In this document: in pieces, positions 16,692 to 25,629 of the stretch
Position numbering within the stretch: the first letter of the stretch is position 1
Layout: each line of letters opens with the position of its first letter
DNA from: Streptomyces sp. RerS4
GTDB lineage: Bacteria; Actinomycetota; Actinomycetes; Streptomycetales; Streptomycetaceae
Assembly: GCF_023515955.1 (NCBI RefSeq)
Contig: NZ_CP097322.1
Coordinates: 434,001 to 498,000, forward strand
DNA: 64,000 nt
Direction of reading: 5' to 3'
The notes under the pieces: model-generated
What the model was told of the DNA's origin: nothing
Databases searched by the model: none
What the model saw: the letters and a program-made list of their open reading frames with translations, nothing else
Position numbers and translations under genes: made by a program

Positions 16692-18332
16692 ATGGCCCGT
16701 ACCCCCCAGATGCACGCCCTGCGCCGGCTGGCCGCCGAGCACGCCGCCGCACGCCGCCTCGCCATGCCGGCCGCCGAGGTCCGCGGCTCCACGCGCCGCG
16801 AACTCCTCGGCCGGGCCGCCGCGCTCGGCCTCGGCACGGCACTCGGCACGACGCTCGCCCCCTCCGCGAGCGCCCACGCTTCGGAGGCCCTGACCGACAA
16901 GAGGCCCGTCGCCCCCGCCCGCGTCGCCGTCGTCGGAGCGGGCATCTCCGGCCTGACCGCAGCCCTCACCCTCAAGGACGCCGGCGTCGCCTTCACCCTG
17001 TACGAGGCCCATGCGAGCCGCGTCGGCGGCCGGATGTGGACCCAGCGCGACCACTGGGCGTACGGGCAGACCTCCGAGATCGGCGGCGAGCTCATCGACA
17101 CCAGCCACAAGAAGATCCTGGAGCTGTGTCGCCGCTTCGGCCTGCGCACCGAGGACTTCCTCGGCGGCGGCCCCAACGGCGCCGAGGAGGTGATCTGGGT
17201 GGACGGCGCGTACTACTCGCGCGCCCAGGCCGACGAGGACTTCAAGGCCGTCTACCAGGCGCTGCACCGCGACCTCCAGGAGGCCGGCGAGGTCTCCTGG
17301 AACTCCACCACCCCGGCGGGAACGGCCCTCGACAACATGACGTTGTACGAGTGGATCGAGACCCGTGTCCCCGGCGGCCACGGCTCGCGCCTGGGCCGGT
17401 TCATCGACGTCGCCTACAACGTGGAGTACGGGGCCGACACCGACCGGCAGTCCGCGCTCGCCCTGGTCCTGCTGATGGGCTACCAGCCCAACCCCGGCCA
17501 CTTCAACGTGTGGGGCCTGTCCAACGAGCGCTACCACATCACCGGCGGCAACGACCTGCTCCCGAACGCCATCGCCCGGGACCTGCCCGCCGGTTCGCTC
17601 GTGATGGGGCGCGAGCTGACGGCGCTGCGCGTGGCCGCGGACGGCACCCAGACGCTCACCTTCAACGACGCCGGGGCCGTGCGCACCGTCGTCGCCGACC
17701 ACACCGTCCTGTGTCTGCCGCTGCCCGTCCTCCAGCGGATCGACCTCAGCGGCGCCGGGTTCGACCCCCTGATGAAGAACCTGCTGCGCGATGCCCGGAT
17801 GGGCCACTGCACGAAGCTCAACATGCAGTTCACCGCCCGCCCCTGGCGCGGCACCGGCCCCTGGCCGGGCGTGTCCGCCGGGGACTGCTTCACCGACTCC
17901 GACGTCCAGCAGACCTGGGACACGACCAAGGTCCAGCCGGGCACCGGAGGCATCCTCCTCCAGTACGGCGGCGGCACCCTCGCCGCCGCCCTCACCCCGG
18001 CGACCCCCTTCGCCACCGAGAGCGACCCGTACGTACGGGCCCTCGCGGAGCGGACGCTCACCGGCATCGACGCCTTCTTCCCGGGCACGAAAGCCGTCTG
18101 GAACGGCCGGGCGCAGCTGTCGGCCTGGCACCGCAACCCGTACTCCCTCGGCGCGTACTCGTACTGGCCCACCGGATACCTGCACCGCTACGCCAAGTAC
18201 GAGGGCACCGCGCAGGGGCGCGTCCACATCGGCGGCGAGCACTGCTCGTACGACTTCCAGGGCTTCATGGAAGGCGGCGCGACCGAGGGCGAGCGGGCGG
18301 CGCGGGAGGTGATCGCCGCCCTCACGCCCTGA
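16692..18332 (+). CDS. Flavin amine oxidase (monoamine/L-amino-acid oxidase-like)
   Basis: 546 residues from ATG 16692, behind GAGGAGGAG. A twin-arginine-like segment (STRRELLGRAAALG, about residues 36-50) sits unusually far from the start and may direct export; a shorter start within the leader is possible. The FAD-binding Rossmann motif is VAVVGAGISGLTAAL near residue 80, followed by YEAHASRVGGRMWT. The C-terminal FAD contact GRVHIGGEHCSYDFQGFMEGG is intact. It would oxidise a primary amine or L-amino acid, releasing ammonia and peroxide. The permease directly upstream supports a role in catabolism of an imported amine. Confidence 0.88.
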   Translation: MARTPQMHALRRLAAEHAAARRLAMPAAEVRGSTRRELLGRAAALGLGTALGTTLAPSASAHASEALTDKRPVAPARVAVVGAGISGLTAALTLKDAGVAFTLYEAHASRVGGRMWTQRDHWAYGQTSEIGGELIDTSHKKILELCRRFGLRTEDFLGGGPNGAEEVIWVDGAYYSRAQADEDFKAVYQALHRDLQEAGEVSWNSTTPAGTALDNMTLYEWIETRVPGGHGSRLGRFIDVAYNVEYGADTDRQSALALVLLMGYQPNPGHFNVWGLSNERYHITGGNDLLPNAIARDLPAGSLVMGRELTALRVAADGTQTLTFNDAGAVRTVVADHTVLCLPLPVLQRIDLSGAGFDPLMKNLLRDARMGHCTKLNMQFTARPWRGTGPWPGVSAGDCFTDSDVQQTWDTTKVQPGTGGILLQYGGGTLAAALTPATPFATESDPYVRALAERTLTGIDAFFPGTKAVWNGRAQLSAWHRNPYSLGAYSYWPTGYLHRYAKYEGTAQGRVHIGGEHCSYDFQGFMEGGATEGERAAREVIAALTP

Positions 18333-18571
18333 CGGACGCGCGGGGGTCGGCCGACCGGGCGCCGGCCGGCCCCCCGGCTCCGCCCCTGCACCCCCCCGTG
18401 GGCGCAGGCGCGTGCCGGTGCGGGCGATCGGCCGTCATGCCGTGGTGATGTGTCCCGACCGTACGCGCGCGGCGGTCGTGGGCGCGGCCCACCAGGGGGT
18501 GATCATCCGCTGACACCGGCGGGGTAGCGGATGTACGACCCTGGTTGTACGAGTGTCCGGACCGTGGCGCC

Positions 18572-18577
18572 TAGGCT
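18572..18577 (+). promoter_or_regulatory. Probable -10 element of leaderless sensor-kinase transcript
   Basis: TAGGCT ends exactly six bases before ATG 18584, which lacks a ribosome site. This spacing places the transcription start on the A of the ATG. Two TGTACGA copies (18532-18538 and 18546-18552) lie upstream and could bind the cognate regulator. Confidence 0.5.
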
Positions 18578-18583
18578 CGGGGC

Positions 18584-19795
18584 ATGGCATTTCGGGGAGG
18601 GTGGTGGGGGGCCGTACGCGGGGTGCTCCCGCAGGTGGCCGACGCGGTCTACGCGTTCGGGTCGTTGGGGATCTCGGCGTCGATGCTCCACAACTGGCCC
18701 GACCCGAACCACTACTGGCGCGCCCCCGACGCCCTGGCCTACTGCCTCCTCGCGGCCATGTACCTGCCGCTCGCCGTACGCCGCCGGGCCCCCCTCCTGA
18801 TCCTCGGCAGCAGCGCGACGGTCGTCCTCGGCTATTTCACCCTGGCCTACTACCATCCGGTGGCCGTTTGCGGTCTGGCGCTGGCCAACTACACCGTCGC
18901 CGCGCACCGTTCGCGCACCGTCTCCGTCCCGTGCACCGTCACGACGTGGCTGGTCCTGCTGTGGGGGACCCGGCTGGCCGAGCCCGGCATCGGACTGCTC
19001 AGCGTCGCCTTCGTCACGGCCACCGCCGCCGTCACCTGGGTCACCGGGGACGTCTCGCGCCGTCTCGCCGAGCGCGGACGGCGCCTGGCCGCGCTGACCG
19101 AGCAGTTGCGCCGCGAGCAGGAGGAGCGGACGCGCAGGGCCGTCTCGGACGAGTGCATGCGGATAGCCCGCGAACTGCACGACGTCATCGCCCACCACGT
19201 CTCCGTCATCTCGATCCAGGCGGGACTGGCCGATTACGTCTTCGCCTCGGATCCGCCGACCGCGCACCGGGCCATCGGCGTCATCACGGACAGCGCCCGG
19301 GACGCCGGTGACGAGATGCGCCGTATGCTCGCCGTCCTGCGCCACGGCGTCGAGCACAGCGCCCACGACCGCGGCGACACCCTTCCCGACACGGACGGCG
19401 CGGCTCCGGGGATGGCGCGGCTCGCGGAACTCGCCGACCGCGTCCGGGCGGCGGGCGTTGCGGTCCGCATCACGGGCGAGGGTCTCGACGAGCCGCTGCC
19501 CGCCGGCCTGGACATGTGCGTCTACCGGGTCGTACAGGAAGCCCTGACCAACGTGCTCAAACACGCGCCCACGGCCTCGGCGACCGTCGACCTCTCGCGC
19601 GGCCACAACGCCCTCCGCGTCCGCGTCACCGACGACGGGCCCTCCCGGCCGCGGCCCGAGAAGCGAGACGGCCCGGGTCACGGTTTGATCGGCATGCGTG
19701 AACGGGCAACAATCTACGGCGGCACCGTCACGGCCGGTGTCCGCTCGCAAGGGGGATTCGAGGTCGATCTCGTCATGCCCCTACCGGACATGTGA
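18584..19795 (+). CDS. Two-component sensor histidine kinase (HisKA_3/NarL type)
   Basis: 403 residues. Four to five membrane helices occupy residues about 18-155, with short loops and no large extracellular sensor. The dimerisation helix carries the phospho-acceptor His199 in ARELHDVIAHHVSVIS. The HATPase domain follows (VVQEALTNVLKHAP; DDGPSRPRPEKRDGPGHGLIGMRERA). The start lacks a Shine-Dalgarno sequence but has a -10 box placed for leaderless translation. The response regulator begins 49 bases downstream. The stimulus is unknown. A small-loop sensor domain suggests an intramembrane or cell-envelope signal. Confidence 0.9.
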   Translation: MAFRGGWWGAVRGVLPQVADAVYAFGSLGISASMLHNWPDPNHYWRAPDALAYCLLAAMYLPLAVRRRAPLLILGSSATVVLGYFTLAYYHPVAVCGLALANYTVAAHRSRTVSVPCTVTTWLVLLWGTRLAEPGIGLLSVAFVTATAAVTWVTGDVSRRLAERGRRLAALTEQLRREQEERTRRAVSDECMRIARELHDVIAHHVSVISIQAGLADYVFASDPPTAHRAIGVITDSARDAGDEMRRMLAVLRHGVEHSAHDRGDTLPDTDGAAPGMARLAELADRVRAAGVAVRITGEGLDEPLPAGLDMCVYRVVQEALTNVLKHAPTASATVDLSRGHNALRVRVTDDGPSRPRPEKRDGPGHGLIGMRERATIYGGTVTAGVRSQGGFEVDLVMPLPDM

Positions 19796-19844
19796 CGACC
19801 GGTCAGCCGCGAGAAGAGCCGTTCCCCGGGGGAGACGACAGGAA

Positions 19845-20498
19845 ATGCCCAAGGTTCTTGTGGTCGACGACCAGATCCTCGTCCGCTCCGGGCTGGCCGC
19901 ACTGCTCCGGGCCGCCCCGGACATCGAGGTCGTCGCGGAGGCGGACAGCGGCGAGGAGGCCGTGGGCCTGGCCGCCGAACTGCGTCCCGACGTGATCCTC
20001 ATGGACGTCCGCATGCCCGGCATGGGAGGCATCGCCGCGACCGCCGCCATCCTGGAGCAGGCGCCCGCCCCGCACCCCCGGGTCATCATGCTCACGACCT
20101 TCGACCTGGACGCGTACGTGTACGACGCGCTCCGCGCCGGAGCGAGCGGCTACCTCCTCAAGAACACCCCACCGCAGCGGCTCCTGGCGGCCATCCACAC
20201 CGTCCACGCCGGCGACACGCTGCTGAGCCCCGCGGCCCTCGCCGGGCTCATGAAGGCCTGCGCCCCCGGCCCGGAACGCAGCCGCACCCGTCCCCGACTC
20301 GACTGCCTGACGCCCCGCGAGGTCGAAATACTGACCCTGGTCGGCACCGGCCTGTCCAACACCGAGATCGCCGGCCGCCTCGTCCTCAGCCCCGCCACCA
20401 TCAAGACGCACGTCCACCGGTGCATGAACAAACTCGCCCTCAGCAGCCGCGCCCAAGCCGTCGTCTTCGCCTACGAGGCGGGCCTCATCAGCGCCTGA
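19845..20498 (+). CDS. NarL/FixJ-family response regulator
   Basis: 217 residues from ATG 19845. The receiver domain has the acidic pair DD in LVVDDQ, phospho-acceptor Asp54 in VILMDVRMPG, Thr in MLTTFD and Lys in YLLKNT. The C-terminal LuxR helix-turn-helix runs from LTPREVEILTLVGTGLSNTEIA to KTHVHRCMNKL. It is the partner of the kinase immediately upstream. It may autoregulate through the TGTACGA repeats before the kinase gene. Target genes are not apparent. Confidence 0.92.
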   Translation: MPKVLVVDDQILVRSGLAALLRAAPDIEVVAEADSGEEAVGLAAELRPDVILMDVRMPGMGGIAATAAILEQAPAPHPRVIMLTTFDLDAYVYDALRAGASGYLLKNTPPQRLLAAIHTVHAGDTLLSPAALAGLMKACAPGPERSRTRPRLDCLTPREVEILTLVGTGLSNTEIAGRLVLSPATIKTHVHRCMNKLALSSRAQAVVFAYEAGLISA

Positions 20499-20696
20499 CA
20501 GCCCTGGTCACGGCCGACACGGCCGGCTGATGTGGCCGCTGGTGCGCCGCAGGTTCGCACGCTCGACGTCCGGGCCGGCGTCCGTGGCGGCCAGGCCCTC
20601 GATCGTCGCCGCCACGGACGAGGCACTGACGGGCCGGAGCGGCGTCGTCATCGGCGCCGGGGCGAGGCCTGTGGCCCCCTTTCGCGGCCCGACGCG

Positions 20697-21077
20697 TCAG
20701 GTGCGGGTACCGCCGAACGGTCCCCCGAACGGACCGCCGATGCCGTAGTACAGGCCGATTTCCTCGCGGTAGCCGGGATCGCCCAGGTGCTTGTCCCGGT
20801 GGAACTCCGGAGCGTCCTTGATCTGCTCCTTGGTCCGATCGACATAGATCTTCTGCTCGTCCGGGTCGATGCGGGTCACCGTGCTGGCCGGGAGCAGGAC
20901 TTCCTTGCCGAAGATCCAGACGCCGGTGTCGACGACCAGATAGGCGTCGCCGGCCTCGGCGGAGTGCTTGTCGACCTTGCCGATGGCGCCGTCGAGCGCT
21001 TCGACCTTGTAGCCGGTGAGATCCTGGCCGGCGGTGAGGCCGGCGCTCGGCTGATAGCGCCACACATTCTCAGTCAT
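20697..21077 (-). CDS. PRC-barrel domain protein
   Basis: 126 residues. ATG 21077 is selected because GGAGGAG lies eight to ten bases upstream on the minus strand. A PRC-barrel fold occupies about residues 15-85 (DLTGYKVEALDGAIGKVDK, DTGVWIFGKEVLLPASTVTRID). A short tail contains GGPFGGPFGG. Such proteins are common in actinomycetes and often linked to stress or RNA/cytoskeletal functions, without a settled role. It is separate from the downstream regulator gene and 90 bases downstream of the LCP gene on the same strand. Confidence 0.8.
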   Translation of the reverse strand: MTENVWRYQPSAGLTAGQDLTGYKVEALDGAIGKVDKHSAEAGDAYLVVDTGVWIFGKEVLLPASTVTRIDPDEQKIYVDRTKEQIKDAPEFHRDKHLGDPGYREEIGLYYGIGGPFGGPFGGTRT

Positions 21078-21167
21078 GCGGAACAACTCCTCCGGTAGAC
21101 AACAAACCTTGACCCCACCCCGCGTGCCCCGACCGTCGGACTTCATTCCCGTTCCGTGGACGGGTCG

Positions 21168-22478
21168 TCAGGGGGTGCGGCCGGCGCAGGTCAGGTGGGC
21201 CGCCGTGACCGGGGCGCCTTCGGCGACGTTGCGGTCCCAGGTGACCGTCTTGACCGTCACGGGCCGGGTGCCGACGGCCACGTCGAAGGACGCGTCGTGC
21301 CCCGGGACGACGCGCAGCCGGGACCCGGGCAGGGCGGCCGCGAGGGTGGCCGCGTCGTCCTCCCGGCCCTCGGCGTGGCTGATGACCGGCGGGCCGTCGG
21401 GCCGCGCCACCGGGGCGAACCGCGAGGTGTCCCTGACGGCGAAGCCGTTGTCGCGCAGCGCGGCGGCGACGACGGCGTCGTCCACGCGGACGGCGATGCC
21501 GGCGGGATTGGTGCGCGCCGGGGTTTCGGGGACGGGCTGGATCCGGGGGTCCCCGGTGATCGGCCGGTCCTCGGCCAGGGCCTTCCACAGCGCCTCGGAG
21601 CGGGACTTGTGCCAGACGAGGGTGGAACCCACCCCGGGCACCCGGTGGTCGAACAGGTCGATCGGCACGGTGGCGAACTCGGTGCGGTCGGCGGAGAGGC
21701 GGCCCAGGGCCTGACCGATGCGGACCAGGTCGACCAGACCGGTCCGCTCGTCGGTGCGTACGGACTTCAGCAGGGCTCGGGCCGTGCGCGCGGCGCTCAG
21801 GGGAGTGGACAGGGCGCCCTCGGCGCTGAGCCGGCCCAGCAGGTCGGTCACCACCCGCTGCTGACGCCGCATCCGGCCGAGGTCGCCCGCCTTGTTGATG
21901 TGGCGGGCGCGGACGTAACGCAGCGTCGTGTTCCCGTCGGTGCGGTGGGTGCCGGCGGTGATGTCGAGGCCGGAGTTCTCGTCCATGAGGGGCTTGTCCG
22001 TGCAGACGGTGGCGCCCCCGAGGTTGTCGACGGCCTGCTCGAAGCCGGCGAACCCGGTCTCCAGGTAGTGATCGATGCGCAGACCCGTGGCCTTCTCCAC
22101 GGTGCGTACGGTCTGCGGGCCACCGCCCATCGCGTAAGCGCCGTTGATCTTGCCGAGGCGGGCGGGGGTGGTGTCGGCGTACTCGACGTACGAATCGCGC
22201 GGGATGGAGACGACGCTCGCCCGTCGCCGGTCCTCTGACAGGTGCAGGAGCATCATCACGTCGGTGCAGTCGCATCCCTTGCCGCCCACGTGCAGCCGAC
22301 GCTTCTCGGCCGCCGAGAGCCCGGCGCGACTGTCGATGCCGACGACGAGGATGTTGAGGCCACGGCCGGCCCCGTCCCTTGACGCGTCGTCCGCCGCCGA
22401 GAAGGCCTGTGCGGCCCCCACGCAGGAGCCGATGGCCAGGGTCGCCAGCAGGGAGAGAGCAACGACGGAACGGCGCAT
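21168..22478 (-). CDS. LytR-CpsA-Psr (LCP) family cell-wall glycopolymer ligase
   Basis: 436 residues. ATG 22478 lies seven bases after GAGGG; a GTG immediately before it is an alternative. The N-terminus is a signal anchor (MRRSVVALSLLATLAIGSCVGAAQAF). The LCP domain spans about residues 45-220 with ILVVGIDSR, DVMMLLHLS, SVVSIPRDSYVE, KINGAYAMGG and LRYVRARH, which carry the polyprenyl-phosphate-binding Arg/Asp residues. A C-terminal LytR_C-like domain (about 330-425) follows. LCP proteins attach teichoic acids or other anionic polymers to peptidoglycan at the outer membrane face. It is divergent from the amidinotransferase gene. Confidence 0.9.
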   Translation of the reverse strand: MRRSVVALSLLATLAIGSCVGAAQAFSAADDASRDGAGRGLNILVVGIDSRAGLSAAEKRRLHVGGKGCDCTDVMMLLHLSEDRRRASVVSIPRDSYVEYADTTPARLGKINGAYAMGGGPQTVRTVEKATGLRIDHYLETGFAGFEQAVDNLGGATVCTDKPLMDENSGLDITAGTHRTDGNTTLRYVRARHINKAGDLGRMRRQQRVVTDLLGRLSAEGALSTPLSAARTARALLKSVRTDERTGLVDLVRIGQALGRLSADRTEFATVPIDLFDHRVPGVGSTLVWHKSRSEALWKALAEDRPITGDPRIQPVPETPARTNPAGIAVRVDDAVVAAALRDNGFAVRDTSRFAPVARPDGPPVISHAEGREDDAATLAAALPGSRLRVVPGHDASFDVAVGTRPVTVKTVTWDRNVAEGAPVTAAHLTCAGRTP

Positions 22479-22670
22479 CACACAACCCTCACGATCGGGA
22501 CAAATCGATGGCAAGGGGAGAAACTACCGGGCGGGGGCCCGCAGGGCCGGGCTACACGCCCGCAGGCGTGCGGACGTCCCTCCCGTCGCGCAGAGTGACA
22601 GATCGCGCCATCCGTGTCACCGATCCACGCGCGGGTGATTGACCGCCCCTCGCCGGGGAAGCCGTTCTGC

Positions 22671-23897
22671 ATGGCAGTGGAACGCAGTCCCGCGGCGGCG
22701 GCGTGGACCACGGGGCCCGGCCCGGACGGCGGGCGGCCCCTGGCGGCGCCGCCGGCCCCGGATGTCAGCTCCGAAGTCACGCCCGATGTCGCGCCCGGTG
22801 TCGTCGCGGCCGAAGCCCTCGTATCACCGGTGAGCTCGCACAACGAGTGGGATCCGCTGGAGGAGGTCGTCGTCGGCCGGCTGGACGGCGCCACGATTCC
22901 GTCCAGCCATCCCGTCGTGAGCTGCAACGTCCCGTCGTGGGCGGCGAAGCTGCAAGGGGTCGCCGCCGGTTTCAGGTACCCGCGCAGGATCGTCGAACAG
23001 GCGCAGGAGGAACTCGACGATTTCGTCGCCCTGCTCCAGTCCCTCGGCGTCACCGTCCGGCGCCCGGACGCCGTCGACCACCGGCAGCGTTTCCGCACCC
23101 CCGGCTGGGCCTCGCGCGGCTTCTGCAACAGCTGTCCGCGCGACAGCCTCCTCGTGATCGGCGACGAGGTCATCGAGACACCGATGGCCTGGCCGTGCCG
23201 CTACTTCGAGACGCACTCCTACCGCACGATCCTCAAGGACTACTTCCGCCGTGGCGCGCGCTGGACGTCGGCGCCCAAGCCCCAGCTCACGGACGAGCTG
23301 TTCGATCCGGACTTCAGCGTCCCCGGCGCCGACGAGCCCATGCGCTACATCCTCACCGAGTTCGAGCCGGTCTTCGACGCGGCCGACTTCGTACGCGCCG
23401 GCCGGGACCTCTTCGTCACCCGCAGCAACGTCACCAACCGGATGGGCATCGACTGGCTGCGCCGCCATCTCGGAGACGGCTACCGCGTCCACGAGATCGA
23501 GAGCCGCTGCCGCACGCCCATGCACATCGACACCACCTTCCTCGTGCTCGCGCCGGGGAAGGTCCTGGTCAACCCCGATTACATCGACGTGGACCGGCTG
23601 CCGCCGATCCTGGACTCCTGGGACGTGCTCGTCGCCCCCGAACCGGAACCGATCGCCGAACCCCTGCTCAAGGTCACCTCGATGTGCGGGAAGTGGCTGA
23701 GCATGAACGTCCTGATGCTCGACGAGCGGCGGGTCATCGCGGAGCGGCACCACACCGGGATGCTGCGGGCGCTGGAGCGTTGGGGCTTCGAGCCGATCCC
23801 GAGCGACCTCCTGCACTACGCGCCGTTCGGTGGCTCGTTCCACTGCGCAACGCTCGACGTCCGCCGGCGCGGCACGCTCGAATCGTACTTCGACTGA
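22671..23897 (+). CDS. Glycine/inosamine amidinotransferase-family protein
   Basis: 408 residues from ATG 22671, with GGGGAAG ten bases upstream. After an Ala/Pro-rich extension of about 50 residues comes SSHNEWDPLEEVVVGRLDGA, the typical start of L-arginine:glycine amidinotransferases and StrB-like enzymes. The catalytic triad is visible: Asp in FDAADF (235-240), His285 in PMHIDTTF and Cys392 in GGSFHCATLDVRR. The enzyme should move the amidino group of arginine to an amine. Known acceptors include glycine and scyllo-inosamine phosphate; the acceptor here is unknown. No streptomycin-type or other biosynthetic cluster is adjacent, so it stands alone. It converges on a HAD phosphatase gene four bases away. 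Confidence 0.88.
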   Translation: MAVERSPAAAAWTTGPGPDGGRPLAAPPAPDVSSEVTPDVAPGVVAAEALVSPVSSHNEWDPLEEVVVGRLDGATIPSSHPVVSCNVPSWAAKLQGVAAGFRYPRRIVEQAQEELDDFVALLQSLGVTVRRPDAVDHRQRFRTPGWASRGFCNSCPRDSLLVIGDEVIETPMAWPCRYFETHSYRTILKDYFRRGARWTSAPKPQLTDELFDPDFSVPGADEPMRYILTEFEPVFDAADFVRAGRDLFVTRSNVTNRMGIDWLRRHLGDGYRVHEIESRCRTPMHIDTTFLVLAPGKVLVNPDYIDVDRLPPILDSWDVLVAPEPEPIAEPLLKVTSMCGKWLSMNVLMLDERRVIAERHHTGMLRALERWGFEPIPSDLLHYAPFGGSFHCATLDVRRRGTLESYFD

Positions 23898-23901
23898 CCG
23901 A

Positions 23902-24594
23902 TCAATCCCGAGGGGAGCCGGCGAGCGGGCTGGAGTCGAGGCCGTGCAGCAGTTCCGGCGGGCCGGGGTACACGGTCGCCGGGCCGGCGGCCGTGAGCTC
24001 GGCCTCGGAGATCCCGCCCGTGAGCAGGGCGATGCACGTGACGCCGGCGCGGGCCGCCGCCTTGACGTCCCAGACCGTGTCGCCGACGAACACGGCGTCG
24101 GCGGGCTCGACGTCGGCGAGGGAGAGTGCCTGGCAGACCAGGTCGGGGGCCGGCTTGGAGCTGTCCACGTCGTCGGCGGAGGTGGCTCCGGCGATCACCT
24201 CGTCGACGTCGAGCGCCGCGCGGATCGCCTTGACCTCGTCGGCGGAGGCCGAGCTGGCCAGGATGACGCGGAGCCCGCGGGCGGCGATCTCGCGCAGCAG
24301 GTCCGGAGCGCGGTCCAGGACCGGGAGGGAGTCGAACCAGGCCGCGTACAGGGCGTGGTGCGCGTCCCGTAGGGCCTGGTCGTCGCGGTGGTCGTGTTCC
24401 TCGCCGAGCAGGTGCTCCAGGATCCGGTCACCGCCCATGCCGATGGCCCGGTGGACGCGCGCCATCGGGACCTCGTGGCCGTGCTGGTGCAGGGCCTGCC
24501 ACCAGGTCAGGACATGCAGGTAATTGGTGTCCACCAGGGTGCCGTCGAGATCGAAAAGGGCAGCCCGGGGCCGGTGCTGCGCGCTCGTGGCCAT
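23902..24594 (-). CDS. HAD-superfamily phosphatase (phosphoglycolate phosphatase-like)
   Basis: 230 residues. ATG 24594 is supported by GGGAG seven bases upstream; longer frames upstream are not coding. Motif I is ALFDLDGTLVDTNY (about residues 12-25), motif II LASSASADE, motif III lysine SSKPAPD and motif IV VGDTVWDVKAA. A helical cap between motifs I and II (HVLTWWQALHQHGHE and on) is of the C1 type seen in phosphoglycolate phosphatase and beta-phosphoglucomutase. It would dephosphorylate a small metabolite in the cytoplasm. Context gives no clue to the substrate. Confidence 0.85.
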   Translation of the reverse strand: MATSAQHRPRAALFDLDGTLVDTNYLHVLTWWQALHQHGHEVPMARVHRAIGMGGDRILEHLLGEEHDHRDDQALRDAHHALYAAWFDSLPVLDRAPDLLREIAARGLRVILASSASADEVKAIRAALDVDEVIAGATSADDVDSSKPAPDLVCQALSLADVEPADAVFVGDTVWDVKAAARAGVTCIALLTGGISEAELTAAGPATVYPGPPELLHGLDSSPLAGSPRD

Positions 24595-24781
24595 GATGCG
24601 GCTCCCGTCCTCGCGGGCATGCGGATGGTGCGTGCCCTCACGGTGTGCGGCTTCCCGAACCGAGGCCCGCCATGCCGGCCCGCCGGGGATTTCCGACTGC
24701 CTGTCCGCCGCCCTGATCGATCGGCTTGTGCCGAAGGCCGGTTGGGGGGAGCGTAGGGCACCGGGAAGGGGGGTGGTTCGC

Positions 24782-25555
24782 ATGGTCATGGCAGCCGGGG
24801 TGGCCTGGCTCCTGTTGCTGGTCGTGTGGATCCTGCGGCTTCGGGGTGCGCGGGGGCCGCGGGGTGCGCCGTTCGGCACGGCGGCGCTGTCACCGGTCGA
24901 GGTGGCGCTGCTGCGCGGGGGCAAGCGGGCGGCGGCGCGGACCGGGCTGGTCGAGCTGTACCTCGGCGGTGCGGTGGAGCCCGCCTGGCAGCAGACCGTC
25001 CACCGCTGCGGTTCCCCGCGCGGAGGCTCCGACGTGGCCCGCGCACAGTTCCGGGCGCTCCAGGGGCACATGCACCCGCGGCAGCTCCAGCGCCTCGATG
25101 GGGTGCGGTCGGCCGTCCACGACACGTCGGAGAAGCTGGCGCGTGCGGGGCTGCTGGTGTCGCGAAGGCGGGCGCGGGCCGTACGGTTCCTGCTGCTCCC
25201 GGTGTTCGGCGCGGCGCCGGTCGGGGCGATCGCGGGCGGGCAGGCGGCGCCGTGGCTGTCCCTCGCTTTGCTCGCCGACGCCGGCGCGGTGGCCCTGTGG
25301 GTGTGGCCCCGACGCACCCTGTGCGGTACGAACCTCCTCGACCGACTGCGCCGCGACCACGCCGCGACCCGATGGGCGACCGAACGGGAGCCGGAGGCCC
25401 TGCTGCTGGGCGTGGCCCTGTTCGGCGTCCCCGTGCTCCGCGACCGCCTCCCCCGCTTCACCGAGCAGAGCGGCCTGCTGACCCGACCACCGAGGACCCC
25501 CACAGACCGCGGCGGCGGCGGCTCCGGCGACCCCTTCGCCCCCTGCGGCGGCTGA
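24782..25555 (+). CDS. TIGR04222-type membrane protein
   Basis: 257 residues from ATG 24782, behind GGGAAGGGG; GTG 24773 is an alternative. A membrane helix at the N-terminus (AAGVAWLLLLVVWIL) is followed by LSPVEVALLRGGKRAAARTGLVELYLGGAVE, the characteristic opening of the TIGR04222 domain. Two further helices lie around residues 140-180. A Gly/Pro-rich tail ends SGDPFAPCGG; many members of this family instead have Gly/Cys-rich tails. The family is widespread in Streptomyces but has no known function. It converges on the kinase gene. Confidence 0.7.
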   Translation: MVMAAGVAWLLLLVVWILRLRGARGPRGAPFGTAALSPVEVALLRGGKRAAARTGLVELYLGGAVEPAWQQTVHRCGSPRGGSDVARAQFRALQGHMHPRQLQRLDGVRSAVHDTSEKLARAGLLVSRRRARAVRFLLLPVFGAAPVGAIAGGQAAPWLSLALLADAGAVALWVWPRRTLCGTNLLDRLRRDHAATRWATEREPEALLLGVALFGVPVLRDRLPRFTEQSGLLTRPPRTPTDRGGGGSGDPFAPCGG

Positions 25556-25629
25556 GCCGGCTCGCGGTCCGGCTCAGGCGTGACGGTCGGTCAGGACCAT
25601 GGGGCCCGTGCTCCCCCACGCGTCGGCCG

